In this document: in pieces, positions 1 through 8,118 of the stretch | Position numbering within the stretch: the stretch's first letter is position 1 | How the letters are laid out: every line of letters begins with the position of its first letter | Assembly: GCA_040877415.1 (NCBI GenBank) | Contig: JBBDNV010000086.1 | Span: 1 to 25,537 of the forward strand | Direction of reading: 5' to 3' | Length of the DNA stretch: 25,537 nucleotides | DNA from: JBBDNV01 sp040877415 | GTDB taxonomy: Bacteria > Planctomycetota > Planctomycetia > Pirellulales > PALSA-1355 | Made by a program: the position numbers and the translations under genes | The notes under the pieces: generated by a model | Seen by the model: only the letters and a program-made list of their open reading frames with translations | Told to the model about the DNA's origin: nothing | Databases searched by the model: none

Positions 1-119
1 ACCGGGCCAACGCCCCGGCGTTCAAAGCCATGCGCCGCCGCGAGCGCAGCCACCCGATCGAGGAAGTCGGGCGGCGCCTGCGCCGCCTCATGCCGTGGAT
101 CAACGCCAAGGAAGTGTGA
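1..119 (+). CDS. C-terminal end of an unidentified protein (truncated by the window edge)
   Basis: An open frame runs in from the left edge, reads codons from position 3 and ends at TGA 117-119. The 38 visible residues are rich in arginine and glutamate and end in PWINAKEV. Nothing in them is diagnostic of a family. The stop lies 5 bases before the ATG of the next small gene, so the two are probably cotranscribed and share the terminator at 428-470. High GC at third positions supports real coding. The function cannot be named from this fragment. Confidence 0.5.
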   Translation, partial: RANAPAFKAMRRRERSHPIEEVGRRLRRLMPWINAKEV

Positions 120-124
120 CGCCG

Positions 125-400
125 ATGTCCACAAACGCCTCGTCCCGCCAACTTTTCAGCGAGCTAGTGCCCGGCGACCGCGTCGAGGTCGAGCACGAAG
201 TGAAGGTCGGCTCGACCAAAACCTGGACGGTCAAAACCACCGGCACGGTGGTCCGCACCGAGCGCCGCCGCCAGGGTCTGCACTTCCGCCGCAACCCGGA
301 CGACAAGGTGTTTGCCGACACGATCGTGCTTACGCGCGACGACGGGGAGCTGACCTCGATCACCATGGATGAACTCACCGAACTCCGCCGGCTCGGCTAA
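125..400 (+). CDS. Small hypothetical protein (91 aa)
   Basis: The frame starts at ATG 125 and ends at TAA 398-400. An in-frame ATG at 95 would overlap the preceding gene by 25 bases and is less likely. The product is charged and soluble, with no signal peptide or membrane segment. Its pattern of alternating hydrophobic strands (GDRVEVEHEVKVG, then GTVVRTERRRQG, then ADTIVLTRDDGELTSI) suggests a small beta-barrel such as an SH3- or KOW-like fold. That is only an impression of the fold. It follows the upstream gene by 5 bases and is closed by a strong intrinsic terminator. I do not recognise the family. Confidence 0.6.
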   Translation: MSTNASSRQLFSELVPGDRVEVEHEVKVGSTKTWTVKTTGTVVRTERRRQGLHFRRNPDDKVFADTIVLTRDDGELTSITMDELTELRRLG

Positions 401-427
401 GTCGCGTTGGATTTCGCACCACTCGTC

Positions 428-470
428 AAAGCCCAGGGAAGGCCAGGGAAGGCCTTCCCTGGGCTTTTTT
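428..470 (+). terminator. Rho-independent terminator
   Basis: A perfect 17-bp inverted repeat has its left arm at 428-444 and its right arm at 451-467. The loop is the 6 bases AGGGAA, and the run of T ends at 470. It sits 27 bases after the stop of the small gene ending at 400. It is the clearest intrinsic terminator in the window and separates this transcript from the radical SAM gene. Confidence 0.9.
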
Positions 471-547
471 CGAGTTCGCGGTCACCCTCCGCGCCCCCGG
501 CATGTCTATAATTGAAACGTCCTCGTCCGCAGCCCGCGAACATCCTC

Positions 548-1447
548 ATGACTTCTCATCCCCTGCACGCCCGGCACGCGCGGACCTTCGCGGCCAACCG
601 CTTCGTCTATCCGGTCCTCAGCCGGCGCTCGGGCGGGATTTCGGTCGGCGTGAATCTCAACCCCGACAAGGTCTGCAACTTCGACTGCATCTACTGCCAG
701 GTCGACCGCACGCGGCAGAGCGAAACCCGGTTTGTCGAAATTGGCGGGCTGCTTTCGGAGCTGGAGCGCGTGCTGCGGCTGGTGACTTCCGGGGGGCTGT
801 ACGCGGCGGCCGAGTTTTCCGCGACGCCGGCGCCTTTGCGGCGGCTCAACGACATCGCTTTCAGCGGCGACGGCGAGCCGACCACGTATCGCAATTTCGA
901 CGAGATCATCGCCGCCTGCGCGGCTTTGAAGGATCGCCTGGGACTGGCCGAAGTAAGGATGGTGCTGATCACCAACGCCAGCATGTTCCACCGCGAGCAC
1001 GTCCGGCGGGGGCTCGCGATCCTGGACGCCCATCAGGGCGAAATCTGGGCCAAGCTCGAGTCGGGCACCGACGCCTACTACCAGCTCGTCGAGCGCACGC
1101 CGATCCCGTTTCGCCAGGTGTTAGACAACATCACCGAGGCGGCCCGCGCGCGGCCGCTGGTGATCCAGTCGCTGTTCATGCGCATCGGCGGCGACCCGCC
1201 GAGTGCCGACGAGCTTTCGGCGTTTTGCGATCGGCTCAACGAAATCACGGCCGCGGGCGGGCAGATCAGGCTCGTGCAGGTGTACACCGTGGCCCGCCCC
1301 CCGGCGGAATCCTACGTCGCGCCGCTATCGAATGCTGAAGTCGATGCGATCGTGGAACTGGTGCAGCGTCGCACCGCTCTGCCAGCCGCCCCGTTCTACG
1401 GTGTTTCGTTTAGCCCGGAGCCAACGGCGACGGAGCGATTTGTTTGA
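548..1447 (+). CDS. Radical SAM protein, COG0731/TYW1-like
   Basis: The 299-residue product carries the radical SAM cluster motif CNFDCIYC (Cys43, Cys47, Cys50 in a CX3CX2C spacing), which binds the [4Fe-4S] cluster that cleaves S-adenosylmethionine. FSGDGEPT further on matches the glycine-rich SAM-contact motif of the family. The N-terminal stretch FVYPVLSRRSGGISVGVNL resembles bacterial proteins related to the tRNA wybutosine enzyme TYW1 (COG0731). Their substrate is generally unknown, and none can be assigned here. The start is the ATG at 548; an in-frame ATG at 512 would add 12 residues that do not look conserved. No good Shine-Dalgarno precedes either start. The gene follows a terminator and converges on the MFS gene with a 36-bp gap, so it appears to be transcribed alone. 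Confidence 0.85.
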   Translation: MTSHPLHARHARTFAANRFVYPVLSRRSGGISVGVNLNPDKVCNFDCIYCQVDRTRQSETRFVEIGGLLSELERVLRLVTSGGLYAAAEFSATPAPLRRLNDIAFSGDGEPTTYRNFDEIIAACAALKDRLGLAEVRMVLITNASMFHREHVRRGLAILDAHQGEIWAKLESGTDAYYQLVERTPIPFRQVLDNITEAARARPLVIQSLFMRIGGDPPSADELSAFCDRLNEITAAGGQIRLVQVYTVARPPAESYVAPLSNAEVDAIVELVQRRTALPAAPFYGVSFSPEPTATERFV

Positions 1448-1483
1448 TCGGCACACCGCCGTCGCCGATGGCTGGGGGCTAAT

Positions 1484-2878
1484 CTATTCCGGCAGGGGCT
1501 GGCCCTTGGTTTCGGGCGCGAAGGGCAGCACGGCCAATCCCAAAAGGAAGATGCCGCACATGCTGACGCCGGCGTAGCGCATCGGAACGTCGGCCGAGGC
1601 CGTCGGATCGGCAAAGACGACGCTCGTGAGATACCCGAACGTGAAGGGGCCGATCGCCGCCACGAAGCGACCGACGTTGTAGCAGAACGACGTGCCCGTG
1701 CTGCGCAGCCGCGTGGGGAACAGCTCGGGGAAATAGATCGCGTAGCCGCCGAACAGGGCCAATTGGCAAAAGCCCATAATGAAGATCGGGATCAACCACA
1801 CGATCTGGCTGACTTCCTGAATGTAGGCGAACACAAAGGCAGTACTCAGCATCGCCGCCACGAACGACACGGCGAATGCCGGCTTGCGGCCCGTGTAGTG
1901 GGTGATCACGCTGAACGCATAAATGCCGCAGAAACCGCCGGCGTTTTGCACGATGGAGGTGATGCCGGTCCAGAAGCCCACGCTGGCGTCGATTTTCGCC
2001 TTGCTCAATCCCTGGGCCTCGAAGTGATCGCGCAGCATGGTGGCGATCAGGTCGTAGCTGAAAAACCCAATTCCCCACAGGCCCACCACGCCGGCAAACG
2101 CCAGCAGCATGCCCACGATGGCATTGCGGCGCCAGCGCGGATCGCCGAACAAATCGCTGTAGGAACCCAAGTGCGAAGGTTTTTCGTGCGCGGCGACAGC
2201 CTGCCACCGCTCGGGCTCCTTCAGGCGGCGGCGGATTAACAGTGCCAACAGCGCCGGCACCGTGCCGACCACAAACATCACGCGCCAGGGACTACTGATC
2301 GTCCCCGTGCTACCCAGGTGGGTCATGCCCATGCTGATAAACGCTGCGGAAACATTTCCCACCGCCGAAAGGGCTTGCAGTAAGCCCAGTGCATAGGGCC
2401 TGGCATGATCGGGCATAACCTCGGCCACGAGCGAGACGCCGACTGCAAACTCGCCCCCTACACCCAGTCCGGTCAAAAACCGATAGAAGGCGAAGTCCCA
2501 GAATCCCACCGACAGCGCGCTTAGACCCGTGAAAAGTGAATAGATGAGGATCGTCCAGATCATCGTCTTGGCCCGGCCGATACGGTCGCCCAGGACGCCG
2601 AAAAACAGCCCGCCGCTGGCCCAGCCGATCAGAAAGATCGAGGTCGCGAAGCCGGCATACTTGTTGACCTCGGCGAGGTTGTCGGACTTCTCTTTCTCAG
2701 AGAGCACTTCACCCTCGGAAGTCTGCCGCCCGACCAGTTCCAGCATCGCCGGCCGGCGAGCCAGCGTGAAGAGTTGCTGGTCCATCGTGTCGAACAGCCA
2801 GCCCAGCGCGGCGACGATCAGGACGAACCAATGGTAGCGATTCAGCTCGCGAAACCAGGGTCGGGGCCGGTCGTTCAT
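1484..2878 (-). CDS. MFS transporter, metabolite:H+ symporter type
   Basis: This 464-residue protein consists of about twelve hydrophobic helices, as expected of a major facilitator superfamily carrier in the inner membrane. GDRIGRAK (about residues 97-104) is the loop 2-3 signature of the superfamily. FYRFLTGLGVGGEFAVG (about 131-147) matches the RxLxGxGxGGE pattern of sugar and aromatic-acid porters. An extra hydrophilic loop of about 25 residues lies between helices 1 and 2. The second half follows a charged central loop (RRRLKEPERW). The chosen start gives MNDRPRPW; an upstream in-frame ATG at 2917 would add 13 residues. A weak GAGG lies about 13 bases before the chosen ATG. The substrate cannot be deduced. 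The gene is monocistronic and convergent with the radical SAM gene. Confidence 0.88.
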   Translation of the reverse strand: MNDRPRPWFRELNRYHWFVLIVAALGWLFDTMDQQLFTLARRPAMLELVGRQTSEGEVLSEKEKSDNLAEVNKYAGFATSIFLIGWASGGLFFGVLGDRIGRAKTMIWTILIYSLFTGLSALSVGFWDFAFYRFLTGLGVGGEFAVGVSLVAEVMPDHARPYALGLLQALSAVGNVSAAFISMGMTHLGSTGTISSPWRVMFVVGTVPALLALLIRRRLKEPERWQAVAAHEKPSHLGSYSDLFGDPRWRRNAIVGMLLAFAGVVGLWGIGFFSYDLIATMLRDHFEAQGLSKAKIDASVGFWTGITSIVQNAGGFCGIYAFSVITHYTGRKPAFAVSFVAAMLSTAFVFAYIQEVSQIVWLIPIFIMGFCQLALFGGYAIYFPELFPTRLRSTGTSFCYNVGRFVAAIGPFTFGYLTSVVFADPTASADVPMRYAGVSMCGIFLLGLAVLPFAPETKGQPLPE

Positions 2879-3358
2879 GTGGCTTTGCGAACCTCGCGGG
2901 GAGTCTTGGAAGATCACATGGATGGGAGAGCTGCCGGCGAGTCGGCGCCGGTGAGCCGCTATGTTACACGCGCCGCCGCTGGATTGCGAGAATGCCGGCG
3001 CCTCCGGGCGCGCGAGTCACCGTACACGCGAGCGGGTAGCCCGAGCGGCAAGAATTCGCGAAAAAGGCTTGACGGCCGCGCCAAATCCCCGTATCGTGGC
3101 AAGTGTTGGGAATGTGTGTCCGGGTCTCGGGCCTTTTCGATCGGCCTAATGATTCACAATTGAGAGCTTTCGCCCGTCGGCGGCGCGCTCGCGCGCCAGA
3201 CCGGTTTTTTTGCCGGCTCATCTCTCGCGGCTCTCACCTTTCACCGTGCGTTGGGTCTTTTCCGGCGTTCGCCGTGCGCTTGCGCGCGTCTGCCAAGCGT
3301 GCGCGCGACGGTATTTGTCGGATGGAAGAATTCGCCGTTTTTCGAAGGCACACACTTG
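2879..3358. other. 480-bp divergent intergenic region
   Basis: This gap lies between the starts of the MFS gene (-) and the aspartic protease gene (+). Short open frames here are arginine-rich and have no recognisable protein character. It holds one promoter-like sequence (3069-3097), a CCGG-T7-GCCGG run near 3200, and alternating GC-rich stretches such as GGCGGCGCGCTCGCGCGCC. I see no RNA gene. Confidence 0.5.
3069..3097 (+). promoter_or_regulatory. Possible sigma70-type promoter for the protease gene
   Basis: TTGACG at 3069-3074 and TATCGT at 3092-3097 are separated by 17 bases. The -35 box matches consensus at five of six positions and the -10 box at four. If used, it would give a leader of about 255 bases before ATG 3359, which is long. 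The assignment rests on sequence alone. Confidence 0.35.
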
Positions 3359-4789
3359 ATGACGATATTCAAAATCGTGAAATCCGCCTGGCGGCCGGCG
3401 TCGCTGGCGTCGCTGTTGTTGGCGGCGCCGCTCGTCGGCGCGCGCACGGCGCTTTGCGTCGATATCGAACACGTTCAGCCCGTGACCGTGAGCAATCCGC
3501 TGGTCAACGGCCTGCTGCAGCCCGCCCCCGGCAGCCCCCCGTATTCGAGTGAGTTTCTCGGTTTCAATATCCAGGGATTCCTGGACACGGGTTCGAGCGG
3601 CGTGGTCATCAGCGAGCTGACCGCCTTTTTGCTGGATTTGCCGCGGACGCCCGGGGTCGTACACACGGACGTCGCCATCGGCGGGGAAACTCATTTTGAC
3701 GTCTCTCCGCCGCTCACGCTGCGCATCTCCGGGACGAACGATCCGGACTGGGGCAACCTGGAGACGTACGAGACGGTCTACAATCAGGTCTACGCTCCGA
3801 TGCGCTTGCAGCTTGGCCCGACGGACACCGAGCTCAGCATTTTCGACGTCTATGGCATGCCGGCGATGATGGGCAAAACGGTGGTGATCGACCCGCGGCA
3901 AGCGATCCCGCTGCTGCTCAGCGCGCCGACGTACATCTACAATCCGGGCACGCCGTTCAACGAGGAAACCGAGTACACCAATCCGGGCATTCCCGAGACG
4001 AGCCATCACGTGCAGATGAGCTACGCGGACTTCGACCGGTTCACTCAAACGATCGGTCCGGACGAACTTCCGGCCGATCCTCCGCAGTTGAATCACAACC
4101 CGTTCATCGGCCCCAACCCGCTGTTGCAACTCGAGGACAACCCGCCGCCGGACAATACGCCGCCGGTGACCATGTCGTTCGGGGGGCACGAGGCGAGGGG
4201 CAGCTTTCTGTTGGACACGGGAGGCGCCGCGTCGTTCATCTCGTCGCGCATGGCGGCCAGTATGCACATTCGCTTCGTGGAAGGCACTCAGGGCACCGAC
4301 GACCCCCAACTGGAAATATTCGACCCGGAAAACCCCGACGAGCCGCCCTTGCCGCTGGAAAACCAATTCGTGGTGCAGTTGCAGGGTTTGGCTGGCGTCG
4401 TGACGTGGGCCGGCTTCTATGCCGACGAGCTGGTGCTCCAAACGCTCGAAGGAAGCGACGATCTCGCCGATCCCGACAACATCCGGTATCGCGGGACTCC
4501 CATACTCGTCGAGGATTTTTCGGTCCGCGATCCCCTGACCGATGAGTCGCTGATTCTGGACGGCGTGCTGGGCATGAATTACCTGCTGGATAGTCTGTTT
4601 ATCACTCCCGACTTCGAGATTCTCGACGAGCGGGAATCGCCCTATAACTGGGTAACCTTCGACGAGCCAACGGGCATTCTCGGACTGGATCTTGTGGTTG
4701 TGCCCGAGCCCGGTTCGATCGCGATGGCGGGCTGCGGGCTGGTGCTGCTGGCGGCGTACGCCTGGCGGCGGCGACAACGGCAAAAGTGA
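3359..4789 (+). CDS. Secreted two-lobed retropepsin-like aspartic protease with PEP-CTERM tail
   Basis: This 476-residue protein has a basic N-terminus and a hydrophobic signal segment ending near residue 32. Two aspartic protease motifs are present: DTGSSG with catalytic Asp76, and LLDTGGAASF with Asp286. Each is followed by a hydrophobic-hydrophobic-Gly element (GMPAMMGK near 166, GVLGMNYL near 402), the companion feature of the pepsin fold. Two DTG lobes in one chain suggest an internally paired active site rather than a homodimer. The C-terminus has the PEP-CTERM arrangement: VPEP at 448-451, a hydrophobic helix, then a basic end. Exosortase processing at the outer face is therefore expected. 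The ATG at 3359 was chosen because it places the signal peptide first; the frame stays open back to 3251. It converges on hemG. The substrate is unknown. Confidence 0.8.
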   Translation: MTIFKIVKSAWRPASLASLLLAAPLVGARTALCVDIEHVQPVTVSNPLVNGLLQPAPGSPPYSSEFLGFNIQGFLDTGSSGVVISELTAFLLDLPRTPGVVHTDVAIGGETHFDVSPPLTLRISGTNDPDWGNLETYETVYNQVYAPMRLQLGPTDTELSIFDVYGMPAMMGKTVVIDPRQAIPLLLSAPTYIYNPGTPFNEETEYTNPGIPETSHHVQMSYADFDRFTQTIGPDELPADPPQLNHNPFIGPNPLLQLEDNPPPDNTPPVTMSFGGHEARGSFLLDTGGAASFISSRMAASMHIRFVEGTQGTDDPQLEIFDPENPDEPPLPLENQFVVQLQGLAGVVTWAGFYADELVLQTLEGSDDLADPDNIRYRGTPILVEDFSVRDPLTDESLILDGVLGMNYLLDSLFITPDFEILDERESPYNWVTFDEPTGILGLDLVVVPEPGSIAMAGCGLVLLAAYAWRRRQRQK

Positions 4790-4794
4790 CGAAT

Positions 4795-4889
4795 CCCCCG
4801 GCAAAGCCGGGGGCTAAAGCGGCCGGGGTCACACTGCTCGATTCAGCCCCCGGCTTCGCCGGGGGATTTCGCTTCGCCGGGGGATTTCG
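4795..4889. repeat. Inverted pair of palindromic repeats plus 18-bp tandem duplication
   Basis: Two hairpins of one family face each other. The first is CCCCCGGC-AAA-GCCGGGGG at 4795-4813, the second CCCCCGGC-TTC-GCCGGGGG at 4847-4865. Their flanks (AATC on one side, CTAAA or CTGA on the other) show that the second copy is the reverse complement of the first. An 18-bp unit of the second copy (4854-4871) is exactly repeated at 4872-4889. The pair lies between the convergent protease and hemG genes, extends into hemG, and could also act as a bidirectional terminator. Confidence 0.85.
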
Positions 4890-6321
4890 TGAGCTGGGCG
4901 GCGATCCGCTCGGCGGCCGTTTCGCCGCTGTGAATGCAATTGGGAATGCCGACGCCGTGATAGGCGTTTCCCGCTAGCGCGATCCGCGGCCAGCGCGCCA
5001 TACCGCGCTGGATCGCCCCGACCAGCTCGCAATGCCCCAGGTGATATTGGGGCATCGACCGCGGCCAGCGGGCGACGTCGAGAAAGAGCGGCTGGCCGCT
5101 CGTGCCCAGCAACTCGCGCAATTCGTCGGCGGCGATCTCGCGCAGCTCGTTGTCGGGCAGGTCGGCCAGCTCGCTCTGGCACGCCCCGCCAATGAACACC
5201 CGCACCAGCACCAAATTGTCCGGAGCGCGGCCGGCGAACTTGATGCTCGAGAAACTGCCGGCCAGAATCCGCCGCTTCTCGCGCGCCGGCACGACGAAAC
5301 CGAATCCGTCCAGCCGATGCGCAATCTGGTTGCGCCGGTAGACGAGAGAAACGATCGACGTGCCGGCATACTCGATGCGCGCCAAATCGGCGGCCAGCCC
5401 GCGATCCAATTCCGAAAGCAGGGCGGATGCCACCGGCGCTTGCGTGGCCACGATCACCGCGTCGCACGCCACGTCGGCCGGCGGCCCTGCGCGGCCGGCG
5501 ATCTTCACCGTCCACGTGCCGTCCGCTTGCTGCGCAATCCGTTCCACGGGGCTGCCCAGCCGCACGCAACCCTCCGGCAGTCTCGCGGCGATGGCCTCGA
5601 CCAGGCTGGTGAGTCCTTCGCGCGGCGTCACGAACAGTCCATAGCGGGCGCCGCTCTCGGCGGGCTGGTGGCCCGGGCCGCCGCCAGCCGCCCGCGCGCC
5701 GCGGATCAGGCCGCCGTAGCGGCGTTCCATCTCGACGAAGCGCGGCATCGTGGCCTTCAGGCTGAGCTTTTCGGCATCGGCCGTATAAATGCCGCCCATG
5801 AGCGGCTGCACGATGCGCTCGAAGGCCTCGCGTCCCAACCGGCGGCGCGCGAATGAAGCCAGGCTTTCGTCGTCCGAGCTCTTGCGGCGCGGCACGAAAT
5901 ATTCCGCCAGCAGCCGCAGCTTTCCCCAGGGGCTCAATAGGGGCGTCGTCACCAGCGGCCAGATCCGCGCGGGCGCCATCAGCATGAATCCCGCCGGTAC
6001 GCGCACCAGGCGGCCGCGATGCACGACCAGCGCGCCGCGCCGGTCGCTCGTCGTCGGTATCAACTGGTCGGCCAGCCCGACGCGCCGGCAAAGATCCACC
6101 GCCCAGGGAACGCTGGTCATGAAATTGTCGGCGCTGCGTTCGATCAAAAGGCCGTCGCGGCGCACCGTCTCGATGACGCCGCCGATGCGCTTGCCGGCTT
6201 CCAGCAGCGTCACCTCGAGCGCCGGATCGAGTTCCCCGAGCCGATGCGCCGCCGCCAGTCCAGTGATCCCTCCGCCGACGACCACAACGCGTTTTCGGGC
6301 GGAAGCCATGGGCTGGTTCAC
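4843..6321 (-). CDS. hemG: Protoporphyrinogen/coproporphyrinogen oxidase (HemG/HemY family)
   Basis: This 492-residue flavoenzyme catalyses the six-electron oxidation that produces a porphyrin late in haem biosynthesis. The N-terminus holds the FAD-binding dinucleotide motif VVVGGGITGLAAAHRL (about residues 12-27) followed by LLEAGKRIGGVIET, both standard for this family. The C-terminal FAD motif region reads ALAGNAYHGVGIPNCIHSG. Length is typical. The sequence alone does not decide between protoporphyrinogen oxidase and the coproporphyrinogen oxidase activity of Firmicute HemY (CgoX). An ATG 12 bases inside (6309) is an alternative start. The last residues, KSPGEAKSPGEAGG, and the stop codon are encoded by a palindromic repeat and its 18-bp duplication, not by conserved enzyme sequence. 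It lies 54 bases downstream of the exported hydrolase gene, probably in one transcript. Confidence 0.9.
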   Translation of the reverse strand: MNQPMASARKRVVVVGGGITGLAAAHRLGELDPALEVTLLEAGKRIGGVIETVRRDGLLIERSADNFMTSVPWAVDLCRRVGLADQLIPTTSDRRGALVVHRGRLVRVPAGFMLMAPARIWPLVTTPLLSPWGKLRLLAEYFVPRRKSSDDESLASFARRRLGREAFERIVQPLMGGIYTADAEKLSLKATMPRFVEMERRYGGLIRGARAAGGGPGHQPAESGARYGLFVTPREGLTSLVEAIAARLPEGCVRLGSPVERIAQQADGTWTVKIAGRAGPPADVACDAVIVATQAPVASALLSELDRGLAADLARIEYAGTSIVSLVYRRNQIAHRLDGFGFVVPAREKRRILAGSFSSIKFAGRAPDNLVLVRVFIGGACQSELADLPDNELREIAADELRELLGTSGQPLFLDVARWPRSMPQYHLGHCELVGAIQRGMARWPRIALAGNAYHGVGIPNCIHSGETAAERIAAQLTKSPGEAKSPGEAGG

Positions 6322-6375
6322 GTGGCGCCGGGGCCGGTCGGCGGCAAGGATCTCAACGAAACGCCGCCGCCCTGG

Positions 6376-7851
6376 TTATTTCGTGTGCTCGGCAATCCAG
6401 CCGGCGATCAGTTCCAGAACTTCAGGCGAGATCGTCTCTTCAATCCTGCCATATTCGGTGGGCGAGCCGGTCTGACAGTGCTGGAACAGGTGGTTCAGCC
6501 CGGGAAACACTTTCACCGTAAAATCCGCGTTGCCCGCCTCTTTGAGCGCCGTTTCGATGGGCGGCAGGTTTTGCGCAGGATCGACTTGCAGATCCTTTTC
6601 GCCGTTGATGGCCAGCACCGGGCAGCGCACCTTGCGCAGGGCGGGCAGAGGGTCGTAGGTCAAAAAATACCGGAACCAGGGAGTCAGGATGACTTTGGCC
6701 TGTGCCGCGACCTGGGCCTCGGCACCCTTGCGCGCCTCGGGCGAGCCCACCTCTTTCGCAATCACCTCGGAAATCGCCTCGCGAATGCGCTGTTCGGCTT
6801 TGGCCGGGTCGCTTTCCTGTTTGGCAATCTCGAACAACCGCTTCTGCGCGTCGCGCGACTTGGCGACTGCCGCGGCGTCGGCTCCGGCGGCTTGGGCAAT
6901 TAGTTCACCCTGACGATACACGATCTCGTCGCCCGTCACTCCGGTGCCGGCCATGAGCACGATGAAGGCGACGTCGGCCGAGCGGCTGGCGGCCAATGGC
7001 GCGACCAGCCCCCCTTCGCTGTGCCCGATGAGCCCGATGTGCTTGGGATCGATTTCCCCCCGGGTCTTCAAATAGGCGACGCCGGCCAGCACGTCGCCAG
7101 CCACGTCATCGGTGGTCGAAGTCATGGTGTTTCCGCTCGAACCGCCCACGCCGCGGTCGTCGACGCGCAGCACGGCAATGCCGCGCCGCGTGAGATGGTC
7201 GGCCAGCACCAAAAACGGCCGATGGCCCAACAAGGCTTCGTCGCGGTCCTGCGGGCCGGAGCCGCTGATCAACAGCACGGCCGGCACCGGGCGGTCGCTC
7301 GTTGGCAAGGTCAGCGTGCCGGCCAGGGTCACCTTGGCGGAATCGTTCGTGTAAGTGACTTCCTCCGCGCGATACGGGTAAGGTTGTTGGGGATCCTGCG
7401 GACGGCGGTAGTCGGGTTCTTTGTCGAGACGTTTCAGATCGAGGGCCAATTCCTGCCCCGCCTGTTTCCACTTTCCCTTGATCTCGGTTCCGTTATCGGC
7501 GAGCGTGCCGGTGTAGAATCCCGCGACCCGCTTGATGTCGGCGGTGATCTCGTTGCCTTCGCGCGAAAACGCGGCAACAGGGATTCCCTTGGCACCCTGA
7601 TCGGGACTGTCGAGCGTGGCCTGGTATTGCCCCTGCTCGTTGCGGGCGATTTTCAGCACCACGCGCAACTCGATGCCGCCGAGTTTCAACGTTCCCTGCC
7701 AGGCACCCAAAATTTCCTGCTTCGGGGCGGGCTCGGCCTGTTGCGCAGTCCACGCCGGCCGCACCCCGGCGATAAAACAAAGGACCACGAAACCGAGGAT
7801 GGCGACGAAAAGCAAAACTCCGCGGGCGATCGATTGCGGCTTGGCGGGCAT
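6376..7851 (-). CDS. Exported alpha/beta hydrolase
   Basis: This 491-residue protein starts with a basic segment and a hydrophobic helix (about residues 10-30), read as a signal peptide or membrane anchor. Residues about 45-145 form a lipocalin-like beta domain (LGAWQGTLKLGGIELRVVLK), as often precedes this type of hydrolase. The alpha/beta hydrolase domain follows from about 175: an oxyanion strand LLISGSGPQDRD, nucleophile Ser278 in GHSEGG, probable acid Asp420 in NGEKDLQVD, and His454 in FPGLNHLFQ. An esterase or peptidase role outside the cytoplasm is likely; the substrate is unknown. The start at 7851 has AGGG six bases upstream. The frame stays open to 8070, but that extension crosses GC-rich repeats and has no protein character. 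hemG follows after 54 bases. Confidence 0.85.
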   Translation of the reverse strand: MPAKPQSIARGVLLFVAILGFVVLCFIAGVRPAWTAQQAEPAPKQEILGAWQGTLKLGGIELRVVLKIARNEQGQYQATLDSPDQGAKGIPVAAFSREGNEITADIKRVAGFYTGTLADNGTEIKGKWKQAGQELALDLKRLDKEPDYRRPQDPQQPYPYRAEEVTYTNDSAKVTLAGTLTLPTSDRPVPAVLLISGSGPQDRDEALLGHRPFLVLADHLTRRGIAVLRVDDRGVGGSSGNTMTSTTDDVAGDVLAGVAYLKTRGEIDPKHIGLIGHSEGGLVAPLAASRSADVAFIVLMAGTGVTGDEIVYRQGELIAQAAGADAAAVAKSRDAQKRLFEIAKQESDPAKAEQRIREAISEVIAKEVGSPEARKGAEAQVAAQAKVILTPWFRYFLTYDPLPALRKVRCPVLAINGEKDLQVDPAQNLPPIETALKEAGNADFTVKVFPGLNHLFQHCQTGSPTEYGRIEETISPEVLELIAGWIAEHTK

Positions 7852-7952
7852 GGCAACCCTCGATTGATGAACCTGGCGGCAGAGAAAATCCAAAATCCCA
7901 CTGCTTTCAACGCTCCGTCGAGCGTAACCCATACACGGGCCGGACACAAATC

Positions 7953-7980
7953 TCCCGCTCGCGCGCTCCCGCTCGCGCGC
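7953..7980. repeat. Exact 14-bp tandem duplication
   Basis: TCCCGCTCGCGCGC occurs twice head to tail (7953-7966 and 7967-7980) in the divergent intergenic region between the hydrolase and the haem-LRR gene. It has no evident function. Confidence 0.8.
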
Positions 7981-8026
7981 GACATCCCCGACTTGCTCGC
8001 CGCCGGGCGCGCTTTTTCCCCCCGGG

Positions 8027-8056
8027 ATTTGACGCGCCCACATTTGACGCGCCCAC
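8027..8056 (+). repeat. Exact 15-bp tandem duplication carrying a -35-like box
   Basis: ATTTGACGCGCCCAC occurs twice in a row (8027-8041 and 8042-8056). Each copy contains TTGACG. Only the right copy is spaced correctly from the CATAAT at 8068-8073. Confidence 0.85.
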
Positions 8057-8073
8057 GTTACCCAACCCATAAT
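8044..8073 (+). promoter_or_regulatory. Likely sigma70-type promoter of the haem-LRR gene
   Basis: TTGACG (8044-8049) and CATAAT (8068-8073) are separated by 18 bases, each matching consensus at five of six positions. Transcription would start near 8080, leaving a leader of about 40 bases that includes the GGGGAG ribosome binding site at 8107-8112. Confidence 0.55.
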
Positions 8074-8118
8074 AGCCCGGATTAAGTTGGGTACACCTGG
8101 TTTCCGGGGAGACTACTG

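Noticed and set aside
3218..4804. 528-residue minus-strand open frame opposite the aspartic protease
   Set aside because: It is Arg/His/Gln-rich with no domain or signal, and is the antisense shadow of a gene with clear motifs on the plus strand. High GC leaves such frames open.
7852..8070. 73-residue N-terminal extension of the alpha/beta hydrolase
   Set aside because: It would place a signal peptide far inside the protein and crosses 14-bp and 15-bp tandem repeats. ATG 7851 has a ribosome site and puts the signal peptide first.
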